DNA of 52,187 bases, taken from assembly GCA_013153405.1 (NCBI GenBank), contig JAADEM010000072.1, forward strand, positions 1 to 52,187, in the 5' to 3' direction. The notes below the pieces were generated by a model. That model had not been told where the DNA came from. It ran no database searches and was given only the letters and a program-made list of their open reading frames with translations. The DNA is from Chlorobiota bacterium. GTDB taxonomy: Bacteria; Bacteroidota; Bacteroidia; Bacteroidales; Marinilabiliaceae. Shown here piece by piece: positions 16,340 through 24,694 of the stretch (the first letter of the stretch is position 1; each line of letters begins with the position of its first letter). Made by a program: the position numbers and the translations under genes.

Positions 16340-16377
16340 TTTTGTCTGTTTGAAAAATCTTTTTTGCAAAAAAGTTG

Positions 16378-16385
16378 TACTTTTG
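16378..16385 (+). promoter_or_regulatory. -7 box for carB
   Basis: TACTTTTG lies 42 nt before the chosen carB ATG. The ARG boxes end about 39 bp upstream of it, where a bound repressor could hinder polymerase. Confidence 0.5.
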
Positions 16386-16427
16386 CAGCAAACAGAAAAA
16401 CAGAGCATACTAATAATACGCCACAAA

Positions 16428-19400
16428 ATGAAGAAAGACGTCAAAAAGGTAATTATTCTGGGTTCCGGTGCCCTTAAAATCGGAGAAGCGGGAGAGTTTG
16501 ACTACTCTGGTTCACAGGCACTAAAAGCACTTAAAGAAGAAGGAATCAGAACTATTCTCATAAACCCTAACATAGCAACTGTTCAGACTTCAGAAGACAT
16601 TGCGGATAAGATATATTTCTTACCTGTAACTCCGTTTTTTGTTGAAGAGGTAATAAAGAAAGAAAATCCTGACGGAATTCTTCTTGCTTTCGGCGGACAA
16701 ACAGCTCTTAACTGCGGAATAAAGCTATACGAAGGAGGGGTACTGAAAAAATATAATGTTGAAGTTCTCGGCACACCCATCCAGGCAATTATCGACACTG
16801 AAGACCGTGAGATATTTGCGAATAAGCTTAAGGAGATAGATGTTAAAACCCCGATAAGCCTTGCAGTAACATCGGTTGATGAAGCACTAAAAGCTGCTGA
16901 TGAGATAGGATATCCTATCATAGTACGTGCTGCCTACACTCTCGGAGGCATGGGAAGTGGTTTCTGTAACAACAGAGAAGAACTCATAAACAGAGCAAAC
17001 AATGCTTTTTCATATTCGAACCAGATACTAGTTGAGGAATCGATAAAGGGATGGAAAGAGGTGGAATACGAAGTTGTACGTGATGCATACAACAACTGTA
17101 TCACCGTTTGTAATATGGAAAATTTCGATCCGTTGGGAATACATACCGGTGAAAGTATTGTTGTTGCACCGTCACAAACACTTACTAATTCAGAATATCA
17201 CAAATTACGCGAACTGGCAATTAAAATAATACGTCACATAGGAGTTGTTGGCGAGTGTAATGTGCAGTATGCCCTCGATCCTAATTCAGAGGACTACAGG
17301 GTAATTGAGGTAAATGCACGCCTTTCACGTTCAAGTGCTTTGGCATCGAAAGCAACAGGTTATCCGCTAGCATTTGTAGCCGCTAAGCTCGGACTCGGAT
17401 ACGGCCTGCACCAGCTTAAAAACTCTGTTACTAAAACCACATCGGCATTCTTTGAGCCGGCACTCGACTACATTGTCTGTAAAATACCCCGCTGGGACCT
17501 GAGCAAATTCACTGGTGTATCCAAGCAGATTGGTTCAAGTATGAAGAGTGTAGGTGAGATTATGTCGATAGGACGCAGCTTCGAAGAGGTCATACAAAAA
17601 GGACTTCGCATGGTGGGACAGGGAATGCATGGTTTTGTTGCCAATCAGCCCATCAAAGTGGAGGATATCAGAAAAGAACTTGAAGAACCTACCGATCAAA
17701 GGATATTTGCAATATCGGAAGCTCTTCAACGAGGTTGCACTGTAAACGAAATACATGAACTGACAAAAATAGACAGATGGTTCCTTGAAAAGCTGAAAAA
17801 CATCACCGACCATCAGAAAGAACTGGAAAGATACAACTCTCTTGACGAGCTTCCTGACGAAGCACTCCTCGAAGCAAAAAAGATGGGATTCAGTGATTTC
17901 CAGATAGCTCGTCTGGTACTGAACTCTCCTTCGAATGAGATGGAGAAAAACCTTCTTGCCGTTCGCGACCACAGAAAGCAAAAAGGAATTCTTCCCGTTG
18001 TTAAGCAGATAGATACTATGGCAGGAGAGTTCCCTGCACAAATCAACTATCTGTACATTACTTACGGAGGTTCTGCTCACGATATTGATTATGAGAAAGA
18101 CGGCAAGTCGGTTATTGTTCTGGGTTCGGGAGCTTACCGTATCGGCTCCAGTGTGGAATTCGACTGGTGCAGCGTTAATGCCCTGAATACTGTAAATGAC
18201 CAGGATTTCCGCTCGATAATGATAAACTACAACCCTGAAACAGTCAGTACCGACTACGATATGTGCGACCGCCTCTATTTCGACGAGCTTACACTTGAGC
18301 GGGTTCTTGACATCATCGACCTGGAAACGCCTAAAGGCGTAATCGTATCAGTAGGCGGCCAGATACCGAACAACCTTGCCATCAAGCTTTACCGTCAGAA
18401 TGTGCCGATTATGGGAACTTCGCCGGTGGATATCGACCGTGCCGAGAATCGTCAGAAATTCTCTGCTCTGCTTGACGACCTTGGCGTTGACCAACCACGC
18501 TGGAGCGAGCTAACATCGGTTGATGACATATTTGACTTTGTGGATAAAGTCGGCTTCCCGGTACTGGTACGTCCGTCATACGTACTTTCCGGTGCGGCAA
18601 TGAATGTTGTATCAAACAAGGATGAACTTGAGCATTTCCTTACTCTTGCAGCAAATGTGTCAAAAGAGTTTCCGGTAGTTGTTTCTGAATTCATCGAGCA
18701 GGCAAAGGAGATAGAGATAGATGCAGTGGCCCGTGATGGCGAAATGATTGCCTACGCAATTTCAGAGCATATTGAGTTCGCAGGAGTTCACTCCGGTGAT
18801 GCGACTATCGTGTTCCCGCCACAGAAACTTTATGTTGAAACTATCAGAAGGGTTAAAAAGATAGCACGTAAGATTGCAAAAGGACTAAATATCTCAGGAC
18901 CTTTCAATATGCAGCTTCTTGCAAAGGATAACGACATTAAGGTTATAGAATGTAACCTGAGAGCTTCACGTTCATTCCCGTTCGTTTCAAAAGTTCTGAA
19001 AGTAAATCTTATCGATATTGCCACAAAAGTTATGCTCGGGCTCCCGGTGGAAAAACCCCAGAAAAACCTGTTCGAACTTGACTATGTAGGAATAAAAGCA
19101 CCTCAGTTCTCATTTGCCCGTCTTCTGAAAGCAGACCCGGTACTTGGCGTTGATATGTCATCAACAGGTGAGGTTGGCTGTATTGGTGACAACTACTACG
19201 ATGCCGTGCTTCAGGCAATGCTTGCAGTGGGCTACACTATACCGAAAAAAAATATTCTGATATCTTCCGGTCCGCTGCGTTCAAAGATGGAACTCCTGAA
19301 CAGTGCCAGGATGCTGAAAGAGAGAGGTTACAACATTTACGCAACAGGCGGTACGCACAGGTTTTTTGCCGAAAACGGAGTTGAAACAACACTTCTTTAC

Positions 19401-19649
19401 TGGCCTAATGAGGAGAAATCGCCCAATACGCTTGAGTACATCAGAAACAAAAAGATTGACCTCGTGATTAACATTCCAAAAAACCTGAGTAAAGATGAGC
19501 TTAAGAACGGATACCGTATCCGACGCGATGCAATTGATTTCAACATTCCGTTGATAACCAATGCCCGCCTTGCAAGTGCATTCATTTATGCTATCTGCAA
19601 ATACGACATTACGGATATTCCTATCAAGAGCTGGGACGAGTATAATTAG
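16428..19649 (+). CDS. carB: Carbamoyl-phosphate synthase large subunit
   Basis: The 1073-residue protein, exactly the usual CarB length, makes carbamoyl phosphate from bicarbonate, ammonia and two ATP. Two homologous ATP-grasp halves are visible, opening with LGSGALKIGEAGEFDYSG and, near residue 560, LGSGAYRIGSSVEFDWC. The C-terminal allosteric domain (about 935-1073) contains MLKERGYNIYATGGTHRFF. The ATG chosen gives MKKDVKKVIILGSG; an open extension of 48 codons upstream runs through the promoter and operator region and is not coding. It is divergent from argR and convergent with the aldehyde dehydrogenase gene. carA is elsewhere in this window. Confidence 0.97.
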   Translation: MKKDVKKVIILGSGALKIGEAGEFDYSGSQALKALKEEGIRTILINPNIATVQTSEDIADKIYFLPVTPFFVEEVIKKENPDGILLAFGGQTALNCGIKLYEGGVLKKYNVEVLGTPIQAIIDTEDREIFANKLKEIDVKTPISLAVTSVDEALKAADEIGYPIIVRAAYTLGGMGSGFCNNREELINRANNAFSYSNQILVEESIKGWKEVEYEVVRDAYNNCITVCNMENFDPLGIHTGESIVVAPSQTLTNSEYHKLRELAIKIIRHIGVVGECNVQYALDPNSEDYRVIEVNARLSRSSALASKATGYPLAFVAAKLGLGYGLHQLKNSVTKTTSAFFEPALDYIVCKIPRWDLSKFTGVSKQIGSSMKSVGEIMSIGRSFEEVIQKGLRMVGQGMHGFVANQPIKVEDIRKELEEPTDQRIFAISEALQRGCTVNEIHELTKIDRWFLEKLKNITDHQKELERYNSLDELPDEALLEAKKMGFSDFQIARLVLNSPSNEMEKNLLAVRDHRKQKGILPVVKQIDTMAGEFPAQINYLYITYGGSAHDIDYEKDGKSVIVLGSGAYRIGSSVEFDWCSVNALNTVNDQDFRSIMINYNPETVSTDYDMCDRLYFDELTLERVLDIIDLETPKGVIVSVGGQIPNNLAIKLYRQNVPIMGTSPVDIDRAENRQKFSALLDDLGVDQPRWSELTSVDDIFDFVDKVGFPVLVRPSYVLSGAAMNVVSNKDELEHFLTLAANVSKEFPVVVSEFIEQAKEIEIDAVARDGEMIAYAISEHIEFAGVHSGDATIVFPPQKLYVETIRRVKKIARKIAKGLNISGPFNMQLLAKDNDIKVIECNLRASRSFPFVSKVLKVNLIDIATKVMLGLPVEKPQKNLFELDYVGIKAPQFSFARLLKADPVLGVDMSSTGEVGCIGDNYYDAVLQAMLAVGYTIPKKNILISSGPLRSKMELLNSARMLKERGYNIYATGGTHRFFAENGVETTLLYWPNEEKSPNTLEYIRNKKIDLVINIPKNLSKDELKNGYRIRRDAIDFNIPLITNARLASAFIYAICKYDITDIPIKSWDEYN

Positions 19650-19670
19650 TATTCCGTTAAATATCTAACT

Positions 19671-19926
19671 ATTGAGAAGGCCGTCTGAAAAGTTGTCATT
19701 CCGGGAATTCACCCCAATATTTGGGGCATAATGAGGATATGACAGAACATTCTCGTCACTGCGATGAGCGCTAACGAAAAAGCAGTCTCCCTCTTGCCGG
19801 GGATTGAGGACGTCCAAAAAGTCGTCATTCCGAACGGAGTGAAGGAATCTCATAAAGCTTTTGTGTTGACTCACAGCAGATTGCTACTGATTTTCTATGC
19901 ATGTGAATTTAGAGATTCTCTTTTAA
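19671..19926. repeat. Composite repeat region between carB and the aldehyde dehydrogenase gene
   Basis: This fills most of the 336-nt gap between the two convergent genes. A direct repeat starts at 19671 and again at 19803 (both ATTGAG, then a GTC-AAAAGT-GTCATTCCG pattern). Between them are a CCCCAA/TTGGGG hairpin (19712-19726) and a CGTCACTGCGATGAGCG motif (19754-19770) of the widespread CGTCATTGCGA type. The right edge, read on the minus strand, is AAAAGAGAATCTCTAAAT, which resembles the left end of the element at 2467. No plausible protein is encoded. Confidence 0.6.
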
Positions 19927-19985
19927 AAACTAAGAGCTTGACAGAAAATCATAAATGCAATAAGTAACAGTCTTAAGATTTTCAG

Positions 19986-21356
19986 TTACAACAGCTTCTT
20001 CAGGATTTTAAGCTTACCTTCGGTGAAAGGCGGATATTTAACCCACGGCTCAAACCAGGTGGCTTTTTTCAGAATTGCCTTTTTGTGTGAGAATGTATCA
20101 AACCCGAATTTGCCGTGATAGTTACCCATGCCGGAATTTCCCACACCTCCGAAAGGAAGGTTCGGATTGGCAAGGTGCATAATGGTGTCGTTCAACGCTC
20201 CTCCGCCGAATGAAACCTCTCTGAATACCTTTTTCTCTATACTCTTGCTGTTTGTAAACAGGTAAAGGGCAAGCGGCTTTGGCCTCTCTTTTATCTGTGC
20301 AATGGCATCTTCAATATTCTCGTATTCCAGTACCGGCAGTATCGGTCCGAATATCTCCTCCTGCATCACGTCATCGTCCCAGGTCACGTTGTCCATCAAA
20401 GTGGGTGCAATGTAAAGGTCTTTCTCGTCTGTTTCTCCTCCCACAATTATCTTTTTCTCATCAAGCAGAGCCGTGAGACGCTTGAAGTGCCGCGGGTTAA
20501 TTATTCTCACAAATGCCTCACTCTGCTGCGGGTCGTCACCGTGAACCTTTTTTATCCTCTTTTTTATTGCATCAATAAGCGGCTCTTTCATTCCTTTTTC
20601 TACAAGAAGGTAATCCGGTGCCACACAGGTCTGGCCTCCGTTCAGGAATTTTCCCCACACAATACGGGTAGCAGTCATTTTCAGGTTTGCACCTTTGGTG
20701 ATAATGGCAGGACTCTTACCACCAAGTTCAAGGGTTACCGGAGTGAGGTGCTCCGATGCTGCACGCATAATTATTTTACCCACATTAGGATTTCCTGTGT
20801 AAAATATCTTATCGAACGGCTCCATCAACAAAGCAGTTGTCTCTTCAACTCCTCCTTCGATAACGTGAAAAAAGTGGCTGTCGAAGTTATCGTTTATCAT
20901 TTTTGCCATCACATTGCTTGTGTTCATAGCAAGCTCACTCGGCTTCATTATCACAGTGTTTCCGGCCGCAATGGCAGATACAACCGGCTGCATCGACAAC
21001 AGGAACGGATAGTTCCAAGCACCAATCACAAGCGAAGTTCCCAGCGGCTCCGGCATAATGAAACTGCTTCCCGGCAGGTTGGCAAGGTTTGCTGCAACCC
21101 TCTTAGGCCTGCTCCAGGAACGCACTTTCTTAACTGAATGTTTTATTTCGGCATAAAGGATAGCAAGCTCCGTTTCGTAAGTTTCGTATGATGATTTACG
21201 GAAATCGGCATAAATAGCATCGTACATTTTTTCTTCATTGGCTTTCAGCACCTGAAGAAACTTACGAAGCTGTTCTTTTCTGAACTTTATATCTTTTGTG
21301 GCATTGGAGTTGAAAAAATCCTTCTGACTCTCTACTATCTTTTTATAATCGCACAT
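19986..21356 (-). CDS. Aldehyde dehydrogenase, class 3 / fatty-aldehyde type
   Basis: The 456-residue NAD(P)-dependent enzyme oxidises aldehydes to acids. It matches the shorter class 3 family: IGAWNYPFLLSMQP for the cofactor site, the general base glutamate in LELGGKSPAI (about residue 208), and the nucleophile cysteine in GQTCVAPDY. PFGGVGNSGMG and a C-terminal hydrophobic end (KLKILKKLL) follow. The substrate cannot be fixed; medium- or long-chain and aromatic aldehydes are both common. It stands alone, divergent from comF. Confidence 0.9.
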   Translation of the reverse strand: MCDYKKIVESQKDFFNSNATKDIKFRKEQLRKFLQVLKANEEKMYDAIYADFRKSSYETYETELAILYAEIKHSVKKVRSWSRPKRVAANLANLPGSSFIMPEPLGTSLVIGAWNYPFLLSMQPVVSAIAAGNTVIMKPSELAMNTSNVMAKMINDNFDSHFFHVIEGGVEETTALLMEPFDKIFYTGNPNVGKIIMRAASEHLTPVTLELGGKSPAIITKGANLKMTATRIVWGKFLNGGQTCVAPDYLLVEKGMKEPLIDAIKKRIKKVHGDDPQQSEAFVRIINPRHFKRLTALLDEKKIIVGGETDEKDLYIAPTLMDNVTWDDDVMQEEIFGPILPVLEYENIEDAIAQIKERPKPLALYLFTNSKSIEKKVFREVSFGGGALNDTIMHLANPNLPFGGVGNSGMGNYHGKFGFDTFSHKKAILKKATWFEPWVKYPPFTEGKLKILKKLL

Positions 21357-21482
21357 CGCTTATTCGTTTTATACACAACACAAACTTAAAAATTTAAAAT
21401 CCCTGAATAAAACTCTTCCAGAATATATTTCATGAACAAACTCATTTAGGTATAAGCGGGTAATTATATTCCGGACCTAAAA

Positions 21483-21490
21483 CAAAAGTA
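21483..21490 (-). promoter_or_regulatory. -7 box for the aldehyde dehydrogenase gene
   Basis: TACTTTTG on the minus strand, about 127 nt before the ATG, would give a long leader. It abuts the palindromic region in front of comF. Confidence 0.4.
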
Positions 21491-21491
21491 C

Positions 21492-21561
21492 AAAACACTG
21501 TTTTTGATGGACAATTACAACTGCTTTTTGTAACTTTTACAAAAAGAATCAACAGTGTTTT
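21492..21561. repeat. Nested palindrome covering the comF start
   Basis: Outer arms AAAACACTGTT (21492-21502) and AACAGTGTTTT (21551-21561) are perfect complements. Inside lies a 10-bp perfect hairpin CTTTTTGTAA / TTACAAAAAG with a 3-nt loop (21524-21546). The right outer arm contains the GTG assigned as the comF start codon. In RNA this would hide the start; in DNA it could be a cruciform or operator. Confidence 0.6.
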
Positions 21562-22262
21562 TTCAATTTTCAAATACCTACCTGAGTGCATTCCTTGATT
21601 TATTCTTCCCTCGCTTATGCAAAGGATGCGGAGTACACCTTTTTGAGAATGAAAATGAGATATGCAAAAAATGCCTGCGAACTTTACCACGTACAGGATA
21701 TGAACTTGTAACCGATAATCCTGCAGAAAAATTATTCTGGGGAAGAGTTCATCTGGAAAAAGCAGCTTCTGTTTATTACTATCGCAAAGGAGAACTTTTA
21801 CAGAAACTTTTGCATCAACTGAAATATAAAGGTCATTACCTCATAGGAGAAGAACTGGGTAAAGCAACAGGAAACATACTAAAACAATCCGGTTTTCTCA
21901 ATGATATAGATGCACTAATACCAGTTCCTCTGCATATAAAAAAGCTTCGGACCAGAGGTTACAACCAAAGCGAATATATTGCTTACGGAATTTCAGGAGT
22001 CTCAGCTGTTCCGTTGATAACAGAAAACCTGATGCGGATCGTTCACACCTCTACGCAAACCAAAAAGAACAGATTTGAACGTTGGGAAAATGTACAGAAT
22101 ATTTTTACGGTAGTACATCCGTCACAGTTAAACGGCAAACATCTGCTTTTGATTGATGATGTGGTAACAACAGGAGCCACCCTGGAATCATGTGCATTAA
22201 CATTAAAAAATTACTGTAATGTGAAAGTAAGTATCGCTACCGTCGGTATTGCCGATTTCTGA
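21555..22262 (+). CDS. comF: ComF family phosphoribosyltransferase-like protein
   Basis: The 235-residue protein combines an N-terminal zinc-binding motif (CKGCG about residues 22-26, then CKKC at 37-40) with a C-terminal type I phosphoribosyltransferase fold. The PRPP-binding loop is HLLLIDDVVTTGATLESC. ComF proteins are needed for DNA uptake in transformable bacteria, but many carriers are not known to be competent. The start appears to be GTG, as no ATG lies near the expected N-terminus. Its stop is 9 nt from the end of the convergent psd gene. Confidence 0.9.
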   Translation: MFFQFSNTYLSAFLDLFFPRLCKGCGVHLFENENEICKKCLRTLPRTGYELVTDNPAEKLFWGRVHLEKAASVYYYRKGELLQKLLHQLKYKGHYLIGEELGKATGNILKQSGFLNDIDALIPVPLHIKKLRTRGYNQSEYIAYGISGVSAVPLITENLMRIVHTSTQTKKNRFERWENVQNIFTVVHPSQLNGKHLLLIDDVVTTGATLESCALTLKNYCNVKVSIATVGIADF

Positions 22263-22271
22263 TAGTCATAT

Positions 22272-23225
22272 TCAATTCATTATAGCTATCCTCTCACCAG
22301 CTTTTACTGTTGTTTCGTATCCTTTTGCAGAGTTTTTAATGATGTCGCCATCAAACACCACTTCGTTTTTCTCAAACAACAAAACCACGGTTGAACCGCC
22401 AAATTTAAAATATCCTTTTTCCGCCCCCTTCTCTGCATAACTACCTTTATATGTCTGAATAATACTTCCGACCATTGTAGCTCCAACCTCTGCCATTGCC
22501 ACATCACCAAATTGTTTTGTTGAAATTATTGTGTATTCACGTTCATTCATACAAAATATTTCAGCAATTTTCCTTAATGCGAGCGGTGAAACAGAATAGT
22601 AATCTCCTTTAATTTTCACATATTTGGTTATTCGGCCTGTTACGGGAAAATGATACCTGTGATAATCGGGAGGAGCAAGGCGAACTATTGCCATAATGCC
22701 ATCACCGTACTTCTCACCAAGAACTGAGTCGTTCAGAAATTTTGTAATATTAAACCTTACACCTTTAATGTAAAAATCCTCATCAGCCACATTACTCAGA
22801 ATAAATATTTTACCATCGGCTGGAGATACGACTACAGCGGAACAGGTATCTACCGGCCTGGCTTCTGGTTTAAGCTTGCGGGTAAAAAAGTCATTAAATG
22901 AATCAAACTTCTGTTTTTGAGCAATAGAAAGGTCTATGCCATACTTCTCTACAAAACCGGGTATCTTTTCAGCCGACTCCGGCTTATCCATCATTCTGCC
23001 GTAAATTTCAGATACAAATTTTCGTTTCACCAAAGTATTCAGGGTAAGTTCACCAACCGGATTATAATAGAGCCACTTCATCATCCCAACACCTTCAATC
23101 ACCTCCGTCTTCAGCTTCCCATCCACTCTGTCGATATACTGAACCGGAGGGATATCAGGTAAAGGCCATAATGCCGTTACCAGAAATGCAACCAGAACAA
23201 ATATCACCAACCTGCGTCTTTTCAT
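22272..23225 (-). CDS. psd: Phosphatidylserine decarboxylase, long form
   Basis: This 317-residue pyruvoyl enzyme makes phosphatidylethanolamine. A hydrophobic N-terminal segment (about 5-20) suggests membrane attachment. Family features are FNDFFTRKLKPEARP, SPADGKI, the DYHRYHFPVTG histidine block, and the self-cleavage motif FKFGGSTVVLLFE, where cleavage before the serine creates the pyruvoyl group. It is of the longer bacterial/mitochondrial-like class and differs from the second decarboxylase at 27656-28348. It is downstream of, and probably co-transcribed with, the DUF2461 gene (38-nt gap). Confidence 0.92.
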   Translation of the reverse strand: MKRRRLVIFVLVAFLVTALWPLPDIPPVQYIDRVDGKLKTEVIEGVGMMKWLYYNPVGELTLNTLVKRKFVSEIYGRMMDKPESAEKIPGFVEKYGIDLSIAQKQKFDSFNDFFTRKLKPEARPVDTCSAVVVSPADGKIFILSNVADEDFYIKGVRFNITKFLNDSVLGEKYGDGIMAIVRLAPPDYHRYHFPVTGRITKYVKIKGDYYSVSPLALRKIAEIFCMNEREYTIISTKQFGDVAMAEVGATMVGSIIQTYKGSYAEKGAEKGYFKFGGSTVVLLFEKNEVVFDGDIIKNSAKGYETTVKAGERIAIMN

Positions 23226-23263
23226 TTTGGTTCTTTTTTAATACGAAAGCAAAGATACATAAA

Positions 23264-23947
23264 CTAAAAATCAGTTATCTCTTCTTTGAAGTCTATTGCA
23301 CGATTAAGAAAAGAATTGAACGGATAAAGTGTACGTATCATAATTTTTAATTCATCCTCAATTTTATCAGATGTAAGCTCTGCATTAGACAAAGGGTGTG
23401 CCACAATGTATGATTTATATTTCAGAAGTTCGACATCGGGAAAATCAGAAGGAAAACCTTTCGGTGTCATTTTCATCTTATCAATGTACAGGTTTCCGTA
23501 ATACTGCCTGAATTTCTGATTGCCCAGTATCTCTTTAAACTCTTCCGGAAAATTATAAATTTCCTCTCTAAGACTTTTCAAAATCTCAGGTATAGGAGCG
23601 TATATGCCGCCTCCAAACAATGAAGCACCGTATTTTATATGCAGATAATATCCGGCATAGCTGCTTTTCCTGCCTCCTTTTTTTGCAATAAAGGCATCGA
23701 AATGTGTTTTATACGGAGTTTTGTCTTTTGAAAACCTGACATCACGATAAATCCTGAAAATACACTCTTTGGGTTGAGTTCCGGCTATCTCCTTATCATA
23801 AAAGCTTATATCGGAAATAAGCTTTTCAACTACATGTTCGAATTCTTCTTTTGCCTCATCATAAAATTTTTTGTTTTCGGCAAACCATTCTCTGTTGTTG
23901 TTTTTACTTAACTCTTTAAGGAAATTTAATATTACCGGTGAAATCAT
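23264..23947 (-). CDS. DUF2461 family protein
   Basis: The 227-residue protein matches the DUF2461 pattern. The N-terminus has LSKNNNREWFAENK, the middle has FRIYRDVRFSKDKTPYKTH, and GGIYAPIPEILKSLREEI follows. Members are widespread in bacteria, usually around this length, and have no established role. No signal peptide or membrane segment is visible. It is divergent from ispD, with about 80 nt between the starts, and sits 38 nt before psd. No function can be assigned from the context. Confidence 0.88.
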   Translation of the reverse strand: MISPVILNFLKELSKNNNREWFAENKKFYDEAKEEFEHVVEKLISDISFYDKEIAGTQPKECIFRIYRDVRFSKDKTPYKTHFDAFIAKKGGRKSSYAGYYLHIKYGASLFGGGIYAPIPEILKSLREEIYNFPEEFKEILGNQKFRQYYGNLYIDKMKMTPKGFPSDFPDVELLKYKSYIVAHPLSNAELTSDKIEDELKIMIRTLYPFNSFLNRAIDFKEEITDF

Positions 23948-24001
23948 ATAAAAAATAAGTTAGTTTTCGGAAAGTACCCATATAATACAAGGATATAATT
24001 G

Positions 24002-24009
24002 TAATTTTG
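24002..24009 (+). promoter_or_regulatory. -7 box for ispD
   Basis: TAATTTTG lies 20 nt before the ispD ATG, predicting a leader of only about 15 nt. Confidence 0.5.
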
Positions 24010-24029
24010 TTCAAAACACACATTGAAAA

Positions 24030-24692
24030 ATGAAAAGATTTGCAGTAATCGTAGCCGGGGGGTCCGGTTCAAGAATGAAAAGCAATATACCAAAACAGTT
24101 TCTGCCAGCTGGTGGCAGGCCAATATTAATGCATACCATATCTGCTTTTAAAAGTTTTGATGCTTCCTTAGAGATAATTCTTGTTCTTCCTGCTTCACAA
24201 ACCGATTACTGGAAAGAGTTGTGCAAAAAACATGATTTCGGCATTGAACATATACTCACCACTGGTGGTGAAACCAGATACCACAGTGTTAAGAATGGTC
24301 TGTCATTAATAAATGAAGATAGTGTTATCGGTATTCACGACGGAGTAAGACCCCTGGTCTCAAAAGAGACTCTGCAAAGAACATATAATGTAGCTGAAGA
24401 AAAAGGCAATGCAGTTCCCGTAATTGATGCATTTGAATCAGTAAGACAGGTGTCTGCAACATCGAATAAGGCAATTGACAGATCCTCAATTAAACTGGTT
24501 CAGACACCGCAGGTATTCAGGTACGAACAAATTAAAAGAGCTTATGCTTCCCAATACAGAAAAGAATTCACTGATGATGCCTCAGTGGCTGAAGCTGCCG
24601 GGTTCAATATTGTGTTAGTAGAAGGAAACAGGGAAAATATTAAAATAACCACACCATCGGACATGAAAATTGCAAAAGCCTTGCTAGAGTAA
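24030..24692 (+). CDS. ispD: 2-C-methyl-D-erythritol 4-phosphate cytidylyltransferase
   Basis: This is a non-mevalonate isoprenoid pathway enzyme that joins CTP and methylerythritol phosphate. At 220 residues it has the usual size. The nucleotide-binding loop VAGGSGSRMKSNIPKQFLPA is at about residues 8-27. The VIGIHDGVRPLVS metal and substrate block and TDDASVAEAAGFNIVLVEG are also present. It implies this organism makes isoprenoids by the MEP route. The gene is single and ends 2 nt from the stop of the convergent isomerase gene. Confidence 0.95.
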   Translation: MKRFAVIVAGGSGSRMKSNIPKQFLPAGGRPILMHTISAFKSFDASLEIILVLPASQTDYWKELCKKHDFGIEHILTTGGETRYHSVKNGLSLINEDSVIGIHDGVRPLVSKETLQRTYNVAEEKGNAVPVIDAFESVRQVSATSNKAIDRSSIKLVQTPQVFRYEQIKRAYASQYRKEFTDDASVAEAAGFNIVLVEGNRENIKITTPSDMKIAKALLE

Positions 24693-24694
24693 AT

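Noticed and set aside
16284-16427. 48-codon N-terminal extension of carB
   Set aside because: It would run through the operator and promoter and gives no CarB homology; the ATG at 16428 gives the exact usual length.
20487-21137. 216-codon open frame opposite the aldehyde dehydrogenase gene
   Set aside because: Antisense shadow of a conserved enzyme; Cys/His/Ser-rich composition without any family motif.
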